NCBI RefSeq assembly: GCF_047730075.1
Contig: NZ_CP159831.1
Span: 1,240,001 to 1,304,000, forward strand
Origin: Njordibacter sp905182035
GTDB lineage: Bacteria > Pseudomonadota > Gammaproteobacteria > Pseudomonadales > Balneatricaceae
DNA: 64,000 bases
Direction: 5' to 3'
This document shows, in pieces, positions 43,874-52,388 of this stretch. The position numbers and the translations under genes are program-made. The notes under the pieces were generated by a model. The model searched no databases. It had not been told where the DNA came from and saw only the letters and a program-made list of their open reading frames with translations. Within the stretch, counting starts at the first letter, position 1, and each line of letters starts with the position of its first letter.

Positions 43874-44923
43874 ATGAGACATTGGATTAACAGCGCACTT
43901 AGTGCAATAAACGCAGACTACCAACGCTCAGCAGATACCCATTTAATCAAACTGACACTGCCAAGCTTTGAGGGTATTGATGTATACCTTAAAGATGAGA
44001 GTACCCATCCAACAGGTAGTTTAAAACATCGACTTGCTCGTTCTCTGTTTCTATATGCCCTGTGTAACGGCAAAATTGATGCTAATACTACCGTAGTGGA
44101 AGCATCTTCTGGCAGTACGGCTGTATCGGAAGCCTACTTTGCCAGACTTATTGGTGTGCCGTTTATTGCGGTTATGCCTAAATCTACCTCAGTACAAAAG
44201 ATAGTGCAGATTGAGCGCTTTGGTGGCCGGTGCCATTTTGTTGATTGCGCCACTCAAATGCATGACGCCGCTGTTTTGCTAGCTCAGAAGTCTAATGGCT
44301 ATTTTATGGATCAGTTTATGTATGCGGAGAGGGCTACAGACTGGCGTGGTAATAACAATATTGCTGAAAGTATCTTTAAACAGATGTCTAACGAACCTCA
44401 TCCAACTCCCCACGCCATGGTCATGAGTGCGGGAACTGGTGGCACTTCGGCTACGCTTGGACGCTACATACGCTACATGGGCTATGACACTAAGTTGGTG
44501 GTGGTTGATCCTGAAAACTCAGCCTTTTATCCAAGTTACATGGCCCAAGATCCGAGTATCGTTACTGGCATTAGCAGTCGTATAGAGGGCATTGGGCGAC
44601 CGCAGGTGGAGGCTTCCTTTATGCCTGATGTTGTGGATGAAATGATTCAAGTGCCTGATTTAGCCAGTGTTGCAGCGATGCTTTGGCTAGCACAGCAGAC
44701 CGGCCGCAAAGCAGGGCCTTCAACGGGTACTAATTTATGGGGCGCCATGTGTGTGGCTCAACAAATGAAAGCGCAAGGTATTAAAGGCTCCATTGTTACC
44801 CTCTTGTGTGATGGTGGTGATCGCTACTTACAAACCTACCATGACCCAGAGTGGGTATCTGAACACTTAGGAGATACAGCACCTTACGAGCAAGAGATTG
44901 CAACCATGGTGGGTGGTGGATAG
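43874..44923 (+). CDS. PLP-dependent cysteine synthase-family enzyme, Cds1-like cysteine desulfhydrase
   Basis: A 349-residue fold type II PLP enzyme. YLKDESTHPTGSLKHRLARS has the PLP lysine, VVEASSGSTAVSEAYFARL is the substrate loop, AGTGGTSATLGRYIRYMG is the phosphate loop. FMDQFMYAERATDWRGNNNI is particular to the Cds1-type cysteine desulfhydrase subgroup rather than CysK/CysM. It likely degrades cysteine to pyruvate, sulfide and ammonia. metA follows convergently, so both neighbours concern sulfur amino acids. Activity as a synthase cannot be excluded. Confidence 0.75.
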   Translation: MRHWINSALSAINADYQRSADTHLIKLTLPSFEGIDVYLKDESTHPTGSLKHRLARSLFLYALCNGKIDANTTVVEASSGSTAVSEAYFARLIGVPFIAVMPKSTSVQKIVQIERFGGRCHFVDCATQMHDAAVLLAQKSNGYFMDQFMYAERATDWRGNNNIAESIFKQMSNEPHPTPHAMVMSAGTGGTSATLGRYIRYMGYDTKLVVVDPENSAFYPSYMAQDPSIVTGISSRIEGIGRPQVEASFMPDVVDEMIQVPDLASVAAMLWLAQQTGRKAGPSTGTNLWGAMCVAQQMKAQGIKGSIVTLLCDGGDRYLQTYHDPEWVSEHLGDTAPYEQEIATMVGGG

Positions 44924-44955
44924 TTTGCAGTCGACCGCTGGCCTATAGACGCACC

Positions 44956-45885
44956 CTAATCCAGCGTAGGTTCCATATCTTCTAAATCAAATGGTGTTGC
45001 TTGATAAACGCAGTAGTTCAACCAGTTGCTAAAGAACAGATAGCCATGACTCCGCCAGGACGCTTTAGGCGTGGCGCTAGCATCATCATTAGGGAAGTAA
45101 TTGATTGGCAACATAGGGTTTAAACCCGCAGCGTGATCTCTGTGGTACTCTTCTGCTAGGGTGTGGGAGCTGTACTCGGGGTGGCCAGTGATGTAAACCT
45201 GACGACGATCTTCACTAGTCATTAAATAAGCTCCAGAGGCATCAGATTGGGCCAAGATGATTAGATCTGTATTGGCAATGATGTAGTCAACTGGGAAATC
45301 TGCTGTACGAGATTGAGGTGCTAAAAATTGGTCATCAAAACCTCGGGTTAATGCATCATGCCCAGGGTTCACTGTTTGTTGATATACGCCTGATAATTTT
45401 TGTGCCCGTGTTTGTTTGGGTAAATTATATAAGGACTTTAAGCCGGCTTGGGCCGCCCAACACAGAAATAAGGTAGAGGTAACGTGAGTGCGAGACCATT
45501 GAATTATTTCGTCTACCTGAGGCCAATAAATTACGTCTTCAAAGGCCACCAAACCTAGTGGGGCACCGGTAATAATGAGGCCGTCATAATTGTGATCTTT
45601 GACCTGAGCGAAATTACGGTAGAAGCTATTCAGATGTTCTGGCGGTGTATTTTTGCTAGTGCGGTTATCTACCCGCAATAGTTCTATATCCACCTGCAAA
45701 GAAGAATTAGACAATAATCGCATAATTTGATTTTCGGTCTCAATTTTTTTAGGCATTAAATTGAGAATGATTACTTTAAGTGGGCGAATGTCTTGGTTGA
45801 GGGCGCGTGTTTCTGTCATGACGAACACGTTTTCTTTTTGCAGCACACTTGTGGCAGGTAAAGCATCTGGAATACGGATAGGCAT
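44956..45885 (-). CDS. metA: Homoserine O-succinyltransferase
   Basis: A 309-residue protein, the standard MetA length. NLMPKKIETENQIMRLLSN, LIITGAPLGLVAFEDVIYW (Gly111) and LFLCWAAQAGLKSLYNLP with Cys142, plus ITGHPEYSSHTLAEEYHRD, are the family landmarks. Gly at 111 is the residue associated with succinyl- rather than acetyl-CoA use. It catalyses the first committed step of methionine synthesis. No known SAM riboswitch motif was recognised in its short leader. Confidence 0.95.
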   Translation of the reverse strand: MPIRIPDALPATSVLQKENVFVMTETRALNQDIRPLKVIILNLMPKKIETENQIMRLLSNSSLQVDIELLRVDNRTSKNTPPEHLNSFYRNFAQVKDHNYDGLIITGAPLGLVAFEDVIYWPQVDEIIQWSRTHVTSTLFLCWAAQAGLKSLYNLPKQTRAQKLSGVYQQTVNPGHDALTRGFDDQFLAPQSRTADFPVDYIIANTDLIILAQSDASGAYLMTSEDRRQVYITGHPEYSSHTLAEEYHRDHAAGLNPMLPINYFPNDDASATPKASWRSHGYLFFSNWLNYCVYQATPFDLEDMEPTLD

Positions 45886-46060
45886 GATAAAGCTCTTTTA
45901 ATTAATCGACTAAACAGTAACAAACATAATTGTAGCAGAAAACCTAAGCCTTGCTAATGAGCTTATAAAAACCATTAGTAAATGGGAAATCATATAAAAT
46001 CTAATAAAAAAGTGGGTTTATGCAAGTGAATGTCGCATTTAACGTTTGAACTTAACTACA

Positions 46061-46163
46061 AGGAGCGGATATACTCAGACCTTCGCTGCAGTCTATTGGC
46101 TGTGAGACGATAGGTAGTAGTTTCGTTATACCTAACTTAGCTTTCGACTACATGGCCGCTCCT
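46061..46163 (+). promoter_or_regulatory. Structured leader RNA candidate before the binding-protein gene
   Basis: AGGAGCGG (46061-46068) and CCGCTCCT (46156-46163) form a perfect 8-bp closing stem around 87 nt. Inside, TAGGTA (46111-46116) pairs with TACCTA (46129-46134). GTCT (46091-46094) can pair with either AGAC (46077-46080) or AGAC (46105-46108), a mutually exclusive choice. The element ends 62 nt before the start codon. It resembles a small multibranch riboswitch, but I recognise no known class. The rest of the 340-nt gap shows no gene. Confidence 0.5.
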
Positions 46164-46225
46164 CGAACTATTGTGGGCAGCCCATACCAATATCAAAAAT
46201 ATAAAATCCCCAGAGGAATAGGTCA

Positions 46226-47425
46226 ATGCAAAACATATTTAAAAAGACACTTCTTGCAGCAGCAACTGCAACATTGCTTGCAGGCACTGCACATGGAGGA
46301 GGGCACGAAGAAAAAGTAGGTGTAATCCTAGGTTTTACTGGTCCAATCGAATCTTTGACGCCAGCTATGGCTGACAGTGCAGAGTTGGCTTTTGCTGAAG
46401 TATCCAATTCTGGTCTATTACTAGATGGAAAGGTAATTGTTCCAGTACGTGCAGACTCTACGTGTGTAGACTCTGCAGCGGCGACTGCAGCTGCTGAGCG
46501 TTTGGTAAACTCTGATAATGTGGTAGCCATAATGGGTGCTGACTGTTCTGGTGTAACTGGTGCAATTGCTAAGAACGTAGGCGCGCCAAATGGTGTTGCT
46601 ATGGTCTCTCCATCTGCTACTTCACCTGGACTTTCCAGCATCGACGACAATGGTGTATTCTTCCGGACTGCACCTTCCGATGCACGACAGGGTGTAGTGC
46701 TGGCCGATATCGTTATGGGACGTGGTATTGACACTGTAGCTGTAACTTATACTAATAACGATTATGGCAAAGGCCTAGCGGATGCATTTGCTACGGCATA
46801 CCGTTCTGCTGGTGGTACCATTACCATTGAAGCTGCTCACGAAGATGGCAAAGCAGATTACTCTGCTGAAGTAGGTGCTTTGTCTGCATCGGGTGCATCT
46901 GAACTAGTTGTTCTAGGTTATGTTGACCAAGGCGGCCGTGGCATCATTCAGTCTTCTTTAGATTCTGGAGCATTTGACCGCTTCATCCTAGCTGATGGCA
47001 TGATCGGTGACTCCTTGCTAGATGTAGACGGTGGCATCGAAGGTACCTTTGGTACTCTTCCAGGTTCAGAGTCTGCAGGCGCATCAATGTTTAATGACGT
47101 TGCTGCTGCAGCTGGCCTAGATGGTTCAGCGCCATATGCAGCCCAGTCTTACGATGCAGGCGCACTCATCGCCCTAGCCATGCAATCTGCTGGATCTGCT
47201 GATCGTGCAGGTATTGTTGCCCACATGAGCAAAGTTGCTAACGCTCCTGGCGAAATTATCCTTCCCGGTGAACTTGCTAAAGGTCTACAGATCTTGGCAG
47301 ATGGTGGCGAAGTTAACTACGAAGGTGCAACCAACGTAGAATTTGATGCTAACGGTGATCCTGCTGGATCGTACAAAGAGCAAGAAGTAAAAGGTGGTGC
47401 ATTCACTACTATTAAGGTTCACTAA
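46226..47425 (+). CDS. ABC transporter substrate-binding protein (branched-chain amino acid/amide type)
   Basis: A 399-residue protein with signal peptide MQNIFKKTLLAAATATLLAG..AHG. The binding-protein fold of the Leu/Ile/Val or amide-urea family follows: VGVILGFTGPIESLTPAMAD, IMGADCSGVTGAIAKNVGAP, TYTNNDYGKGLADAFATAYR. It would deliver ligand to the LivGFHM system encoded 2 kb away, with truC in between. The gene has its own terminator and structured leader, so it can be made in excess of the membrane parts, as is usual. Its ligand could be amino acids, amides or creatine-like compounds. Confidence 0.9.
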   Translation: MQNIFKKTLLAAATATLLAGTAHGGGHEEKVGVILGFTGPIESLTPAMADSAELAFAEVSNSGLLLDGKVIVPVRADSTCVDSAAATAAAERLVNSDNVVAIMGADCSGVTGAIAKNVGAPNGVAMVSPSATSPGLSSIDDNGVFFRTAPSDARQGVVLADIVMGRGIDTVAVTYTNNDYGKGLADAFATAYRSAGGTITIEAAHEDGKADYSAEVGALSASGASELVVLGYVDQGGRGIIQSSLDSGAFDRFILADGMIGDSLLDVDGGIEGTFGTLPGSESAGASMFNDVAAAAGLDGSAPYAAQSYDAGALIALAMQSAGSADRAGIVAHMSKVANAPGEIILPGELAKGLQILADGGEVNYEGATNVEFDANGDPAGSYKEQEVKGGAFTTIKVH

Positions 47426-47452
47426 GCATTAGCTTAAAGCCTTAAACAAAAA

Positions 47453-47486
47453 AACCCAATTTAGCGTAATCTAAATTGGGTTTTTT
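47453..47486 (+). terminator. Rho-independent terminator after the binding-protein gene
   Basis: AACCCAATTTAG (47453-47464) pairs perfectly with CTAAATTGGGTT (47471-47482) over a CGTAAT loop and continues into a T-run. It separates the binding-protein gene from truC. Confidence 0.95.
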
Positions 47487-47507
47487 AATGTCTGAACCGT
47501 CTTATTT

Positions 47508-48233
47508 ATGTCAATTAACTCATCTCAACCACTATCAATCATTCACCAAGATGACGATCTTGTGGCCATTAAAAAAGCCAGCGGTTTGTTAGTACACCGC
47601 AGCCCCATTGACAAGCATGAGACTCGTTTTGCAGTGCAGGAACTGCGCAATCAATTAGGCCGACATGTGTATCCATTACATCGCCTCGATAAACCCACGT
47701 CTGGGGTATTGATGTTTGCACTCTCTAACGAGGCCGCTAGTTTCTATAGTCAGCAGTTCCGTGACCACCAGGTAAGAAAAACCTATTTGGCTTTAGTAAG
47801 GGGGCATGGTCCAGAAACCATGTCCATCGATCATAGTCTAAGGGACGAAGGGGATAAATACGCAGGTATTGAATTGGGTGGTAAGGCTAAGGAAGCTTTG
47901 ACCCACGTCCAGTGTGTGCGCCAGTTTGAGATACCGCTGGTGGTAGATCGCTATCCGACCACTCGGTTATCTTTAATGCGGTGTGAACCTGTAACGGGGC
48001 GTAAACATCAGATCAGACGCCATTTAAAGCACATAGGGCATCCTATTGTAGGTGATTCTCGTCACGGCAAGGGGCTGTTGAATCGTGCCTGTGAGGGTTA
48101 TTTTGGTGCAGGTCGCTTGTGGCTGGCATGTACACAAATGACACTTGTAGGGAGGGATGGCAGGCTGTTAGTAATTGATGCATCGTTAGAGGCTGATTTT
48201 GATCAGGTTTTAAAACAACTTGGCAGTGAGTAG
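47508..48233 (+). CDS. truC: tRNA pseudouridine(65) synthase
   Basis: A 241-residue RluA-family synthase. YPLHRLDKPTSGVLMF holds the catalytic Asp61 in the HRLD motif, and GRKHQIRRHLKHIGHPIVGD is the second family signature. Its short size without an S4 domain and the LVHRS N-terminus match TruC, which modifies U65 in the T-loop region of tRNA. It lies between a terminator and a convergent liv operon. An unannotated promoter must exist in 47487-47507 or read-through occurs. Confidence 0.88.
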   Translation: MSINSSQPLSIIHQDDDLVAIKKASGLLVHRSPIDKHETRFAVQELRNQLGRHVYPLHRLDKPTSGVLMFALSNEAASFYSQQFRDHQVRKTYLALVRGHGPETMSIDHSLRDEGDKYAGIELGGKAKEALTHVQCVRQFEIPLVVDRYPTTRLSLMRCEPVTGRKHQIRRHLKHIGHPIVGDSRHGKGLLNRACEGYFGAGRLWLACTQMTLVGRDGRLLVIDASLEADFDQVLKQLGSE

Positions 48234-48234
48234 C

Positions 48235-48257
48235 TGGCAGTTATCAGTTAACTGCCA
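48235..48257. terminator. Hairpin between convergent truC and livM
   Basis: TGGCAGTTA (48235-48243) and TAACTGCCA (48249-48257) form a perfect 9-bp stem with a TCAGT loop, beginning just after the truC stop codon. There is no long T-run, so efficiency is uncertain; it can serve both converging units. Confidence 0.55.
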
Positions 48258-48266
48258 ACCTATAAA

Positions 48267-49652
48267 CTACACAGAGTGTAAGCGTGTCTCTTCAGGAATA
48301 ATACCCTTAGGCATAAACCGCATGGTCAATAATAAGACTAAACCCATAATGAATAAACGCATGTGTGGCGCACTCTTGAGCAAATGCTGACGTAAGTCAC
48401 TGGCTTGATCCATACCCGTAGTAATAAGGTCCATAAAGGCTATAGACAAGGGTTCCGCTTCTATCCACATGAACCAAATAAAGAAGCCTCCAAATACCGC
48501 ACCTAGGTTATTGCCGCTGCCTCCAATAATTACCATCAGCCACACCAAGAAGGTAAAACGTAAGGGTTGGTAGGCCGTAGGAGTGAATTGGCCATCTATG
48601 GTAACCAGCATAGCCCCTGCAATACCTACCACGGCGCTACCTAACACAAAAACTTGCAGGTGTTGACGCACCACATTTTTACCCATGGCATTAGCGGCTT
48701 CTTCGTTATCACGAATAGCGCGCATCATGCGCCCCCAAGGAGAATTTAAGGCTTTCATACTTAACAACAATACTGACACTAGTACCACACTAAATAGGCC
48801 AGTGTAGCAGAGCTTAACGAAGATGCTTGAGCTTTGAATCACCAGCTGATGAAGAGTGTCAACACGTTGTGCGTCTGCAAGTTCAGCTAAGTGAGCACTG
48901 AATAAAGACTGCACCATATCAACAAACCAAGGCGTGGCTTGTAAATCAAGTTCAAAAGGTACAGGGCGATCTAGACCGGCCACGTTCTTCACACCACGGG
49001 CTAACCAATCTTCGTTTTTCAATACTGCGATGATAATTTCAGAAATACCTAAGGTGGCAATAGCGAGGTAGTCTGAGCGTAAACCTAGGGTGATTTTACC
49101 TACCACCCAAGCTACACCAGCGGCCATAACACCACCTAAAAACCATGAAAAGATAACTGGCATACCCATGCCGCCGAGGAACCCAGAGGTAGCAGGGTTG
49201 ACACTTTCAATGGCGTAGACGGCAGGCCTATAAAAGTAGTTGATGACAAAATATGCACCAATATACAACCCAGCTAAGGCAAGGCGCCGTTGCCAGCTTG
49301 CAACCATGTTGCGATAAACCAAGATGGATAACACAATGGTAATGATGACTAATATAAAGCTTACAGCCATTCCTTGGCCGCCAACGGACCATGCTTCTAG
49401 TACCGGTGCTTCAGACACCAAAACAGCTGCTAGGCCTCCCAGTGCAGTAAAGCCCATTACACCTAAGTTAAGTAGACCAGCGTAGCCCCATTGAATGTTT
49501 ACACCCAAGGACATAACTGCAGAGATAAGGCACAAGTTTAAAATAGCCAAAGCAAAAGGCCAAGATTGGCCCATGCCCACGCCAACTAGTAATAGTCCCA
49601 TCGCTGCGAAAGCTAGTGGGGCGCGATTTTGTTGATTCAATAGTGCTTTCAT
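48267..49652 (-). CDS. livM: Branched-chain amino acid-type ABC permease LivM
   Basis: A 461-residue membrane permease. It has LivM landmarks: NIQWGYAGLLNLGVMGFTAL, LRSDYLAIATLGISEIIIAV and the EAA-like loop SPWGRMMRAIRDNEEAANAM. Longer than typical LivM (about 350-425) through extra loops around residues 135-160 and 225-275. It pairs with LivH to form the channel. Its ATG overlaps the livH stop as TAATG, so the two are coupled. It is the last gene of the liv operon. Confidence 0.93.
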   Translation of the reverse strand: MKALLNQQNRAPLAFAAMGLLLVGVGMGQSWPFALAILNLCLISAVMSLGVNIQWGYAGLLNLGVMGFTALGGLAAVLVSEAPVLEAWSVGGQGMAVSFILVIITIVLSILVYRNMVASWQRRLALAGLYIGAYFVINYFYRPAVYAIESVNPATSGFLGGMGMPVIFSWFLGGVMAAGVAWVVGKITLGLRSDYLAIATLGISEIIIAVLKNEDWLARGVKNVAGLDRPVPFELDLQATPWFVDMVQSLFSAHLAELADAQRVDTLHQLVIQSSSIFVKLCYTGLFSVVLVSVLLLSMKALNSPWGRMMRAIRDNEEAANAMGKNVVRQHLQVFVLGSAVVGIAGAMLVTIDGQFTPTAYQPLRFTFLVWLMVIIGGSGNNLGAVFGGFFIWFMWIEAEPLSIAFMDLITTGMDQASDLRQHLLKSAPHMRLFIMGLVLLLTMRFMPKGIIPEETRLHSV

Positions 49653-50674
49653 TAGATTGATTGCCCTTTAAAGATACCCGTTGGTCGAATTAGCAGTACC
49701 ACCACTAGGATGATAAAAGACACGGCAAACTTATAATCGGTGGATAAGAACTGCATTAATCCTGTAGGCTCTAAAGATTCTGGCATAAGGTAGATGAAGA
49801 ACTTTTTATAGGCGTAAGTGACGATAACTTCTGAAAAGGCGATGACAAAACCACCCACTACTGCGCCAATAGGGCTACCAATACCACCTACAATGGCAGC
49901 AGCAAACATGGGTAATAAGAGCATAAAATAGGTAAAGGGTTTGAAGCTTTTATCTAAGCCGTACAAAGTCCCAGCAGTGGTTGCTAAAGCTGCAACAAGA
50001 ATCCAAGTAATTAGCACCACGCGATCTGGATTGATGCCTGATAGCAGTGCTAGGTCTTTGTTGTCTGAAAAAGCGCGCATGGCTTTACCAGTGCGGGTTT
50101 TTTGTAAGAAGTAGAACAAAGCAGCTACGCAAATAATGGTCACTGTCAGGGTAAGAACCTGAGTAGATTTAAGAGCCAAGCCCTCACTTAAACCTGTGAA
50201 CTCTTTAAATTCACGAGGACGAAAAATGAACTTAGTGCCGTCCATAAAGCGTTGGTCGCTGGGGCCAATGATAAAACGCACGATGGCGTTAGTCATAAAC
50301 ATCACGCCCGTAGACACAATTACAAAAATTACCGGTGCGCTCTTTTTAGCACGGTAAAACTTATACACGGTTTTATCAAACGCTAAGGTCAAGGCTACTG
50401 CACCCAAAATACCAAAGGGCAGTGCCAGCAATGCAGTGGGCAGCGGACCGAAACTAATCCCCATAGTCTGGAAACCCCAAGTCACTAGGATAACCATCAT
50501 GGTACCAAAGGCCATTGTGTCGCCGTGGGCAAAATTAGAAAAGCGTAGAATGCCATACACTAAGGTGATGCCTAATGCGCCAAGAGCTAGCTGGGCACCG
50601 TAAGATACGGCAGGCACTAACACGAAGTTAGAGAAAAGCACGATAGCATTTAAAATATCAATAAATTCTGGCAT
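49652..50674 (-). CDS. livH: Branched-chain amino acid-type ABC permease LivH
   Basis: A 340-residue membrane permease with YGILRFSNFAHGDTMAFG (the LivH N-terminal landmark), KTRTGKAMRAFSDNKDLALL (coupling loop) and AAAIVGGIGSPIGAVVGGF. It forms the inner-membrane channel with LivM. It is 3 nt downstream of livF and overlaps livM by one base. Ligand specificity cannot be assigned from the permease. Confidence 0.93.
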   Translation of the reverse strand: MPEFIDILNAIVLFSNFVLVPAVSYGAQLALGALGITLVYGILRFSNFAHGDTMAFGTMMVILVTWGFQTMGISFGPLPTALLALPFGILGAVALTLAFDKTVYKFYRAKKSAPVIFVIVSTGVMFMTNAIVRFIIGPSDQRFMDGTKFIFRPREFKEFTGLSEGLALKSTQVLTLTVTIICVAALFYFLQKTRTGKAMRAFSDNKDLALLSGINPDRVVLITWILVAALATTAGTLYGLDKSFKPFTYFMLLLPMFAAAIVGGIGSPIGAVVGGFVIAFSEVIVTYAYKKFFIYLMPESLEPTGLMQFLSTDYKFAVSFIILVVVLLIRPTGIFKGQSI

Positions 50675-50677
50675 GGC

Positions 50678-51382
50678 TCAACCTCCCAAGAAGGTGCGAC
50701 GCACCACAGGATCGGCCAGCAGTTCATCACCACTGCCAGTGTGTTTGTTAGTGCCCGTTACTAAAACATAGCCTTTGTCAGCAATATTCAAAGCTTGGGC
50801 TGCGTTTTGTTCAACCATCAACACGGCAATACCTTGTTGCTTTACTTCTAAAATACGGTCAAACAATTCGTCCATGACGATGGGAGACACACCTGCAGTC
50901 GGTTCATCTAACATTAGCACGCTCGGTTGCGTCATCATGGCCCGTCCTACCGCCACTTGTTGACGTTGACCACCAGAAAGTTCACCAGCGTTTTGACGGC
51001 GTTTTTGCTTAAGAACAGGGAACAGATCGTAGACCTGTTCCATAGTGCCTGTGTAATCGTCAGTGCGAAGAAAGGCGCCCATTTCAAGGTTTTCTTCTAC
51101 TGTCATACCAGCAAATACATTATGGGTTTGAGGTACAAAAGCAATGCCTTCGCCAACACGATCTTGTGGAGACATATGGGTGATGTCTTTACCACCTAAA
51201 GTGACGCTACCTTGACGTAGATCAAGCATGCCTAGTAAGGCCTTCATGGCGGTTGACTTACCAGCACCATTAGGACCCACAATAACAGCAACTTCGCCTT
51301 TGTCTACAGATAATGAGCAGCCATTAAGGATGTCTGCACCGCCATAGCCACCACGTAATTGATCTGCAACTAAATAACTCAT
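50678..51382 (-). CDS. livF: ABC ATPase LivF
   Basis: A 234-residue ATPase with Walker A VGPNGAGKSTAM, VPQTHNVFAGMTVEENLEMG (Q-loop), signature LSGGQRQQVAVGRAMM and Walker B VLMLDEPTAGVSP. The C-terminal GDELLADPVVRRTFLGG is the usual LivF end. It begins in a 4-nt ATGA overlap with livG, implying equal production of the two ATPases. Confidence 0.93.
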   Translation of the reverse strand: MSYLVADQLRGGYGGADILNGCSLSVDKGEVAVIVGPNGAGKSTAMKALLGMLDLRQGSVTLGGKDITHMSPQDRVGEGIAFVPQTHNVFAGMTVEENLEMGAFLRTDDYTGTMEQVYDLFPVLKQKRRQNAGELSGGQRQQVAVGRAMMTQPSVLMLDEPTAGVSPIVMDELFDRILEVKQQGIAVLMVEQNAAQALNIADKGYVLVTGTNKHTGSGDELLADPVVRRTFLGG

Positions 51383-52161
51383 GCGCTTACCTCACGTTTG
51401 TTCTTTAAGCCAGTGCCTAGGTAAGCCTCAATCACTGCCTCGTTTGCAATAACTTCTTTGGCTGTGCCTTGGGCTAGCACGGCACCTTCAGCCATAACGA
51501 TAACCGGATCACACAAACGACCAATGAAATCCATATCGTGCTCGATCATGCAAAAGGTGTAACCTTTTTCTTGGTTCAAGCGCACGATGGCCTCGCCAAT
51601 TTCTCGCAGTAGTGAGCGGTTTACACCAGCGCCTACCTCGTCTAGCAGAACCACTTTAGCATCGACCATCATGGTACGGCCAAGTTCTAGGAGTTTCTTT
51701 TGGCCACCAGAAAGGTTGCCAGCTAACTCTTGAGCAACATGGCCCATGTTGAGAAAGTCGATCACTTCCATGGCCTTATCACGTACTTTGGCTTCTTGCT
51801 CACGCACTAGGGAGGGGCGAAACCAAGCATCCATGAGTTTTTCACCGGCTTGTTGCGAAGGCACCATCATAAGATTTTCCAGTACCGTCAAGGTGCCGAA
51901 CTCATGGGCGATTTGGAACGTGCGTAGCAAGCCTTTATGGAATAACTCATAGGGGGGCACGCCAGTTACGTCTTCACCATCTAGGTAAATGTGGCCTGAG
52001 GTTGGTGTTAAGTTGCCAGCAATCATGTTAAATAATGTGGTTTTACCAGCCCCATTAGGGCCGATGAGTCCGGTAATGGACCCTTTGGCAATTTCGATGG
52101 TGGCGTTACTAACGGCATGCACACCGCCAAAACGTTTGCTCACTGATTCGACTTTGATCAT
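51379..52161 (-). CDS. livG: ABC ATPase LivG
   Basis: About 260 residues with Walker A LIGPNGAGKTTLFNMIAG, LLRTFQIAHEFGTLTVLENL (LivG Q-loop), signature LSGGQKKLLELGRTMM and Walker B VVLLDEVGAGV. ATG 52161 (MIKVES) with AGGATCACCC before it is preferred over an in-frame TTG at 52182. It is the first gene of livG-livF-livH-livM. A GTTGGTT/AACCAAC inverted repeat (52192-52198/52209-52215) lies in its leader. Confidence 0.93.
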   Translation of the reverse strand: MIKVESVSKRFGGVHAVSNATIEIAKGSITGLIGPNGAGKTTLFNMIAGNLTPTSGHIYLDGEDVTGVPPYELFHKGLLRTFQIAHEFGTLTVLENLMMVPSQQAGEKLMDAWFRPSLVREQEAKVRDKAMEVIDFLNMGHVAQELAGNLSGGQKKLLELGRTMMVDAKVVLLDEVGAGVNRSLLREIGEAIVRLNQEKGYTFCMIEHDMDFIGRLCDPVIVMAEGAVLAQGTAKEVIANEAVIEAYLGTGLKNKREVSA

Positions 52162-52252
52162 GGGTGATCCTGTTGTCTTCAAGGCGTCAAAGTTGGTTTA
52201 GCTGTTTTAACCAACGCTGATGATTTTTTAGTTATATGTAATTGTAACAAAA

Positions 52253-52268
52253 CCGACGCAGAGGTCGG
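52253..52268 (-). terminator. Weak terminator after the class II aldolase gene
   Basis: On the minus strand CCGAC (52268-52264) pairs with GTCGG (52257-52253), and TTTTG follows. It lies about 120 nt downstream of the aldolase stop and could end that transcript before livG. The stem is short, so efficiency may be low. Confidence 0.4.
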
Positions 52269-52388
52269 CTTATATGTGCACAATTATACGGGCTAACTAA
52301 AGGCAGGAAAAGGTGAGGTTGCTCAAAATACATGCCAATGGCAAAAATATGACAAGGAGTGTCGCCCTAGGTATATTTTGGACAACGG

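Noticed and set aside
45886..46060. Possible SAM riboswitch in the metA leader
   Set aside because: The minus-strand leader next to metA shows no known SAM-class core; the structured element at 46061-46163 reads better with the rightward gene.
46168..46734. 188-codon open frame on the minus strand over the binding-protein gene
   Set aside because: It is antisense to a clear signal-peptide-bearing binding protein, has low-complexity Ala/Ser/Pro composition and no ribosome site; it is a shadow of the high-Ala coding frame.
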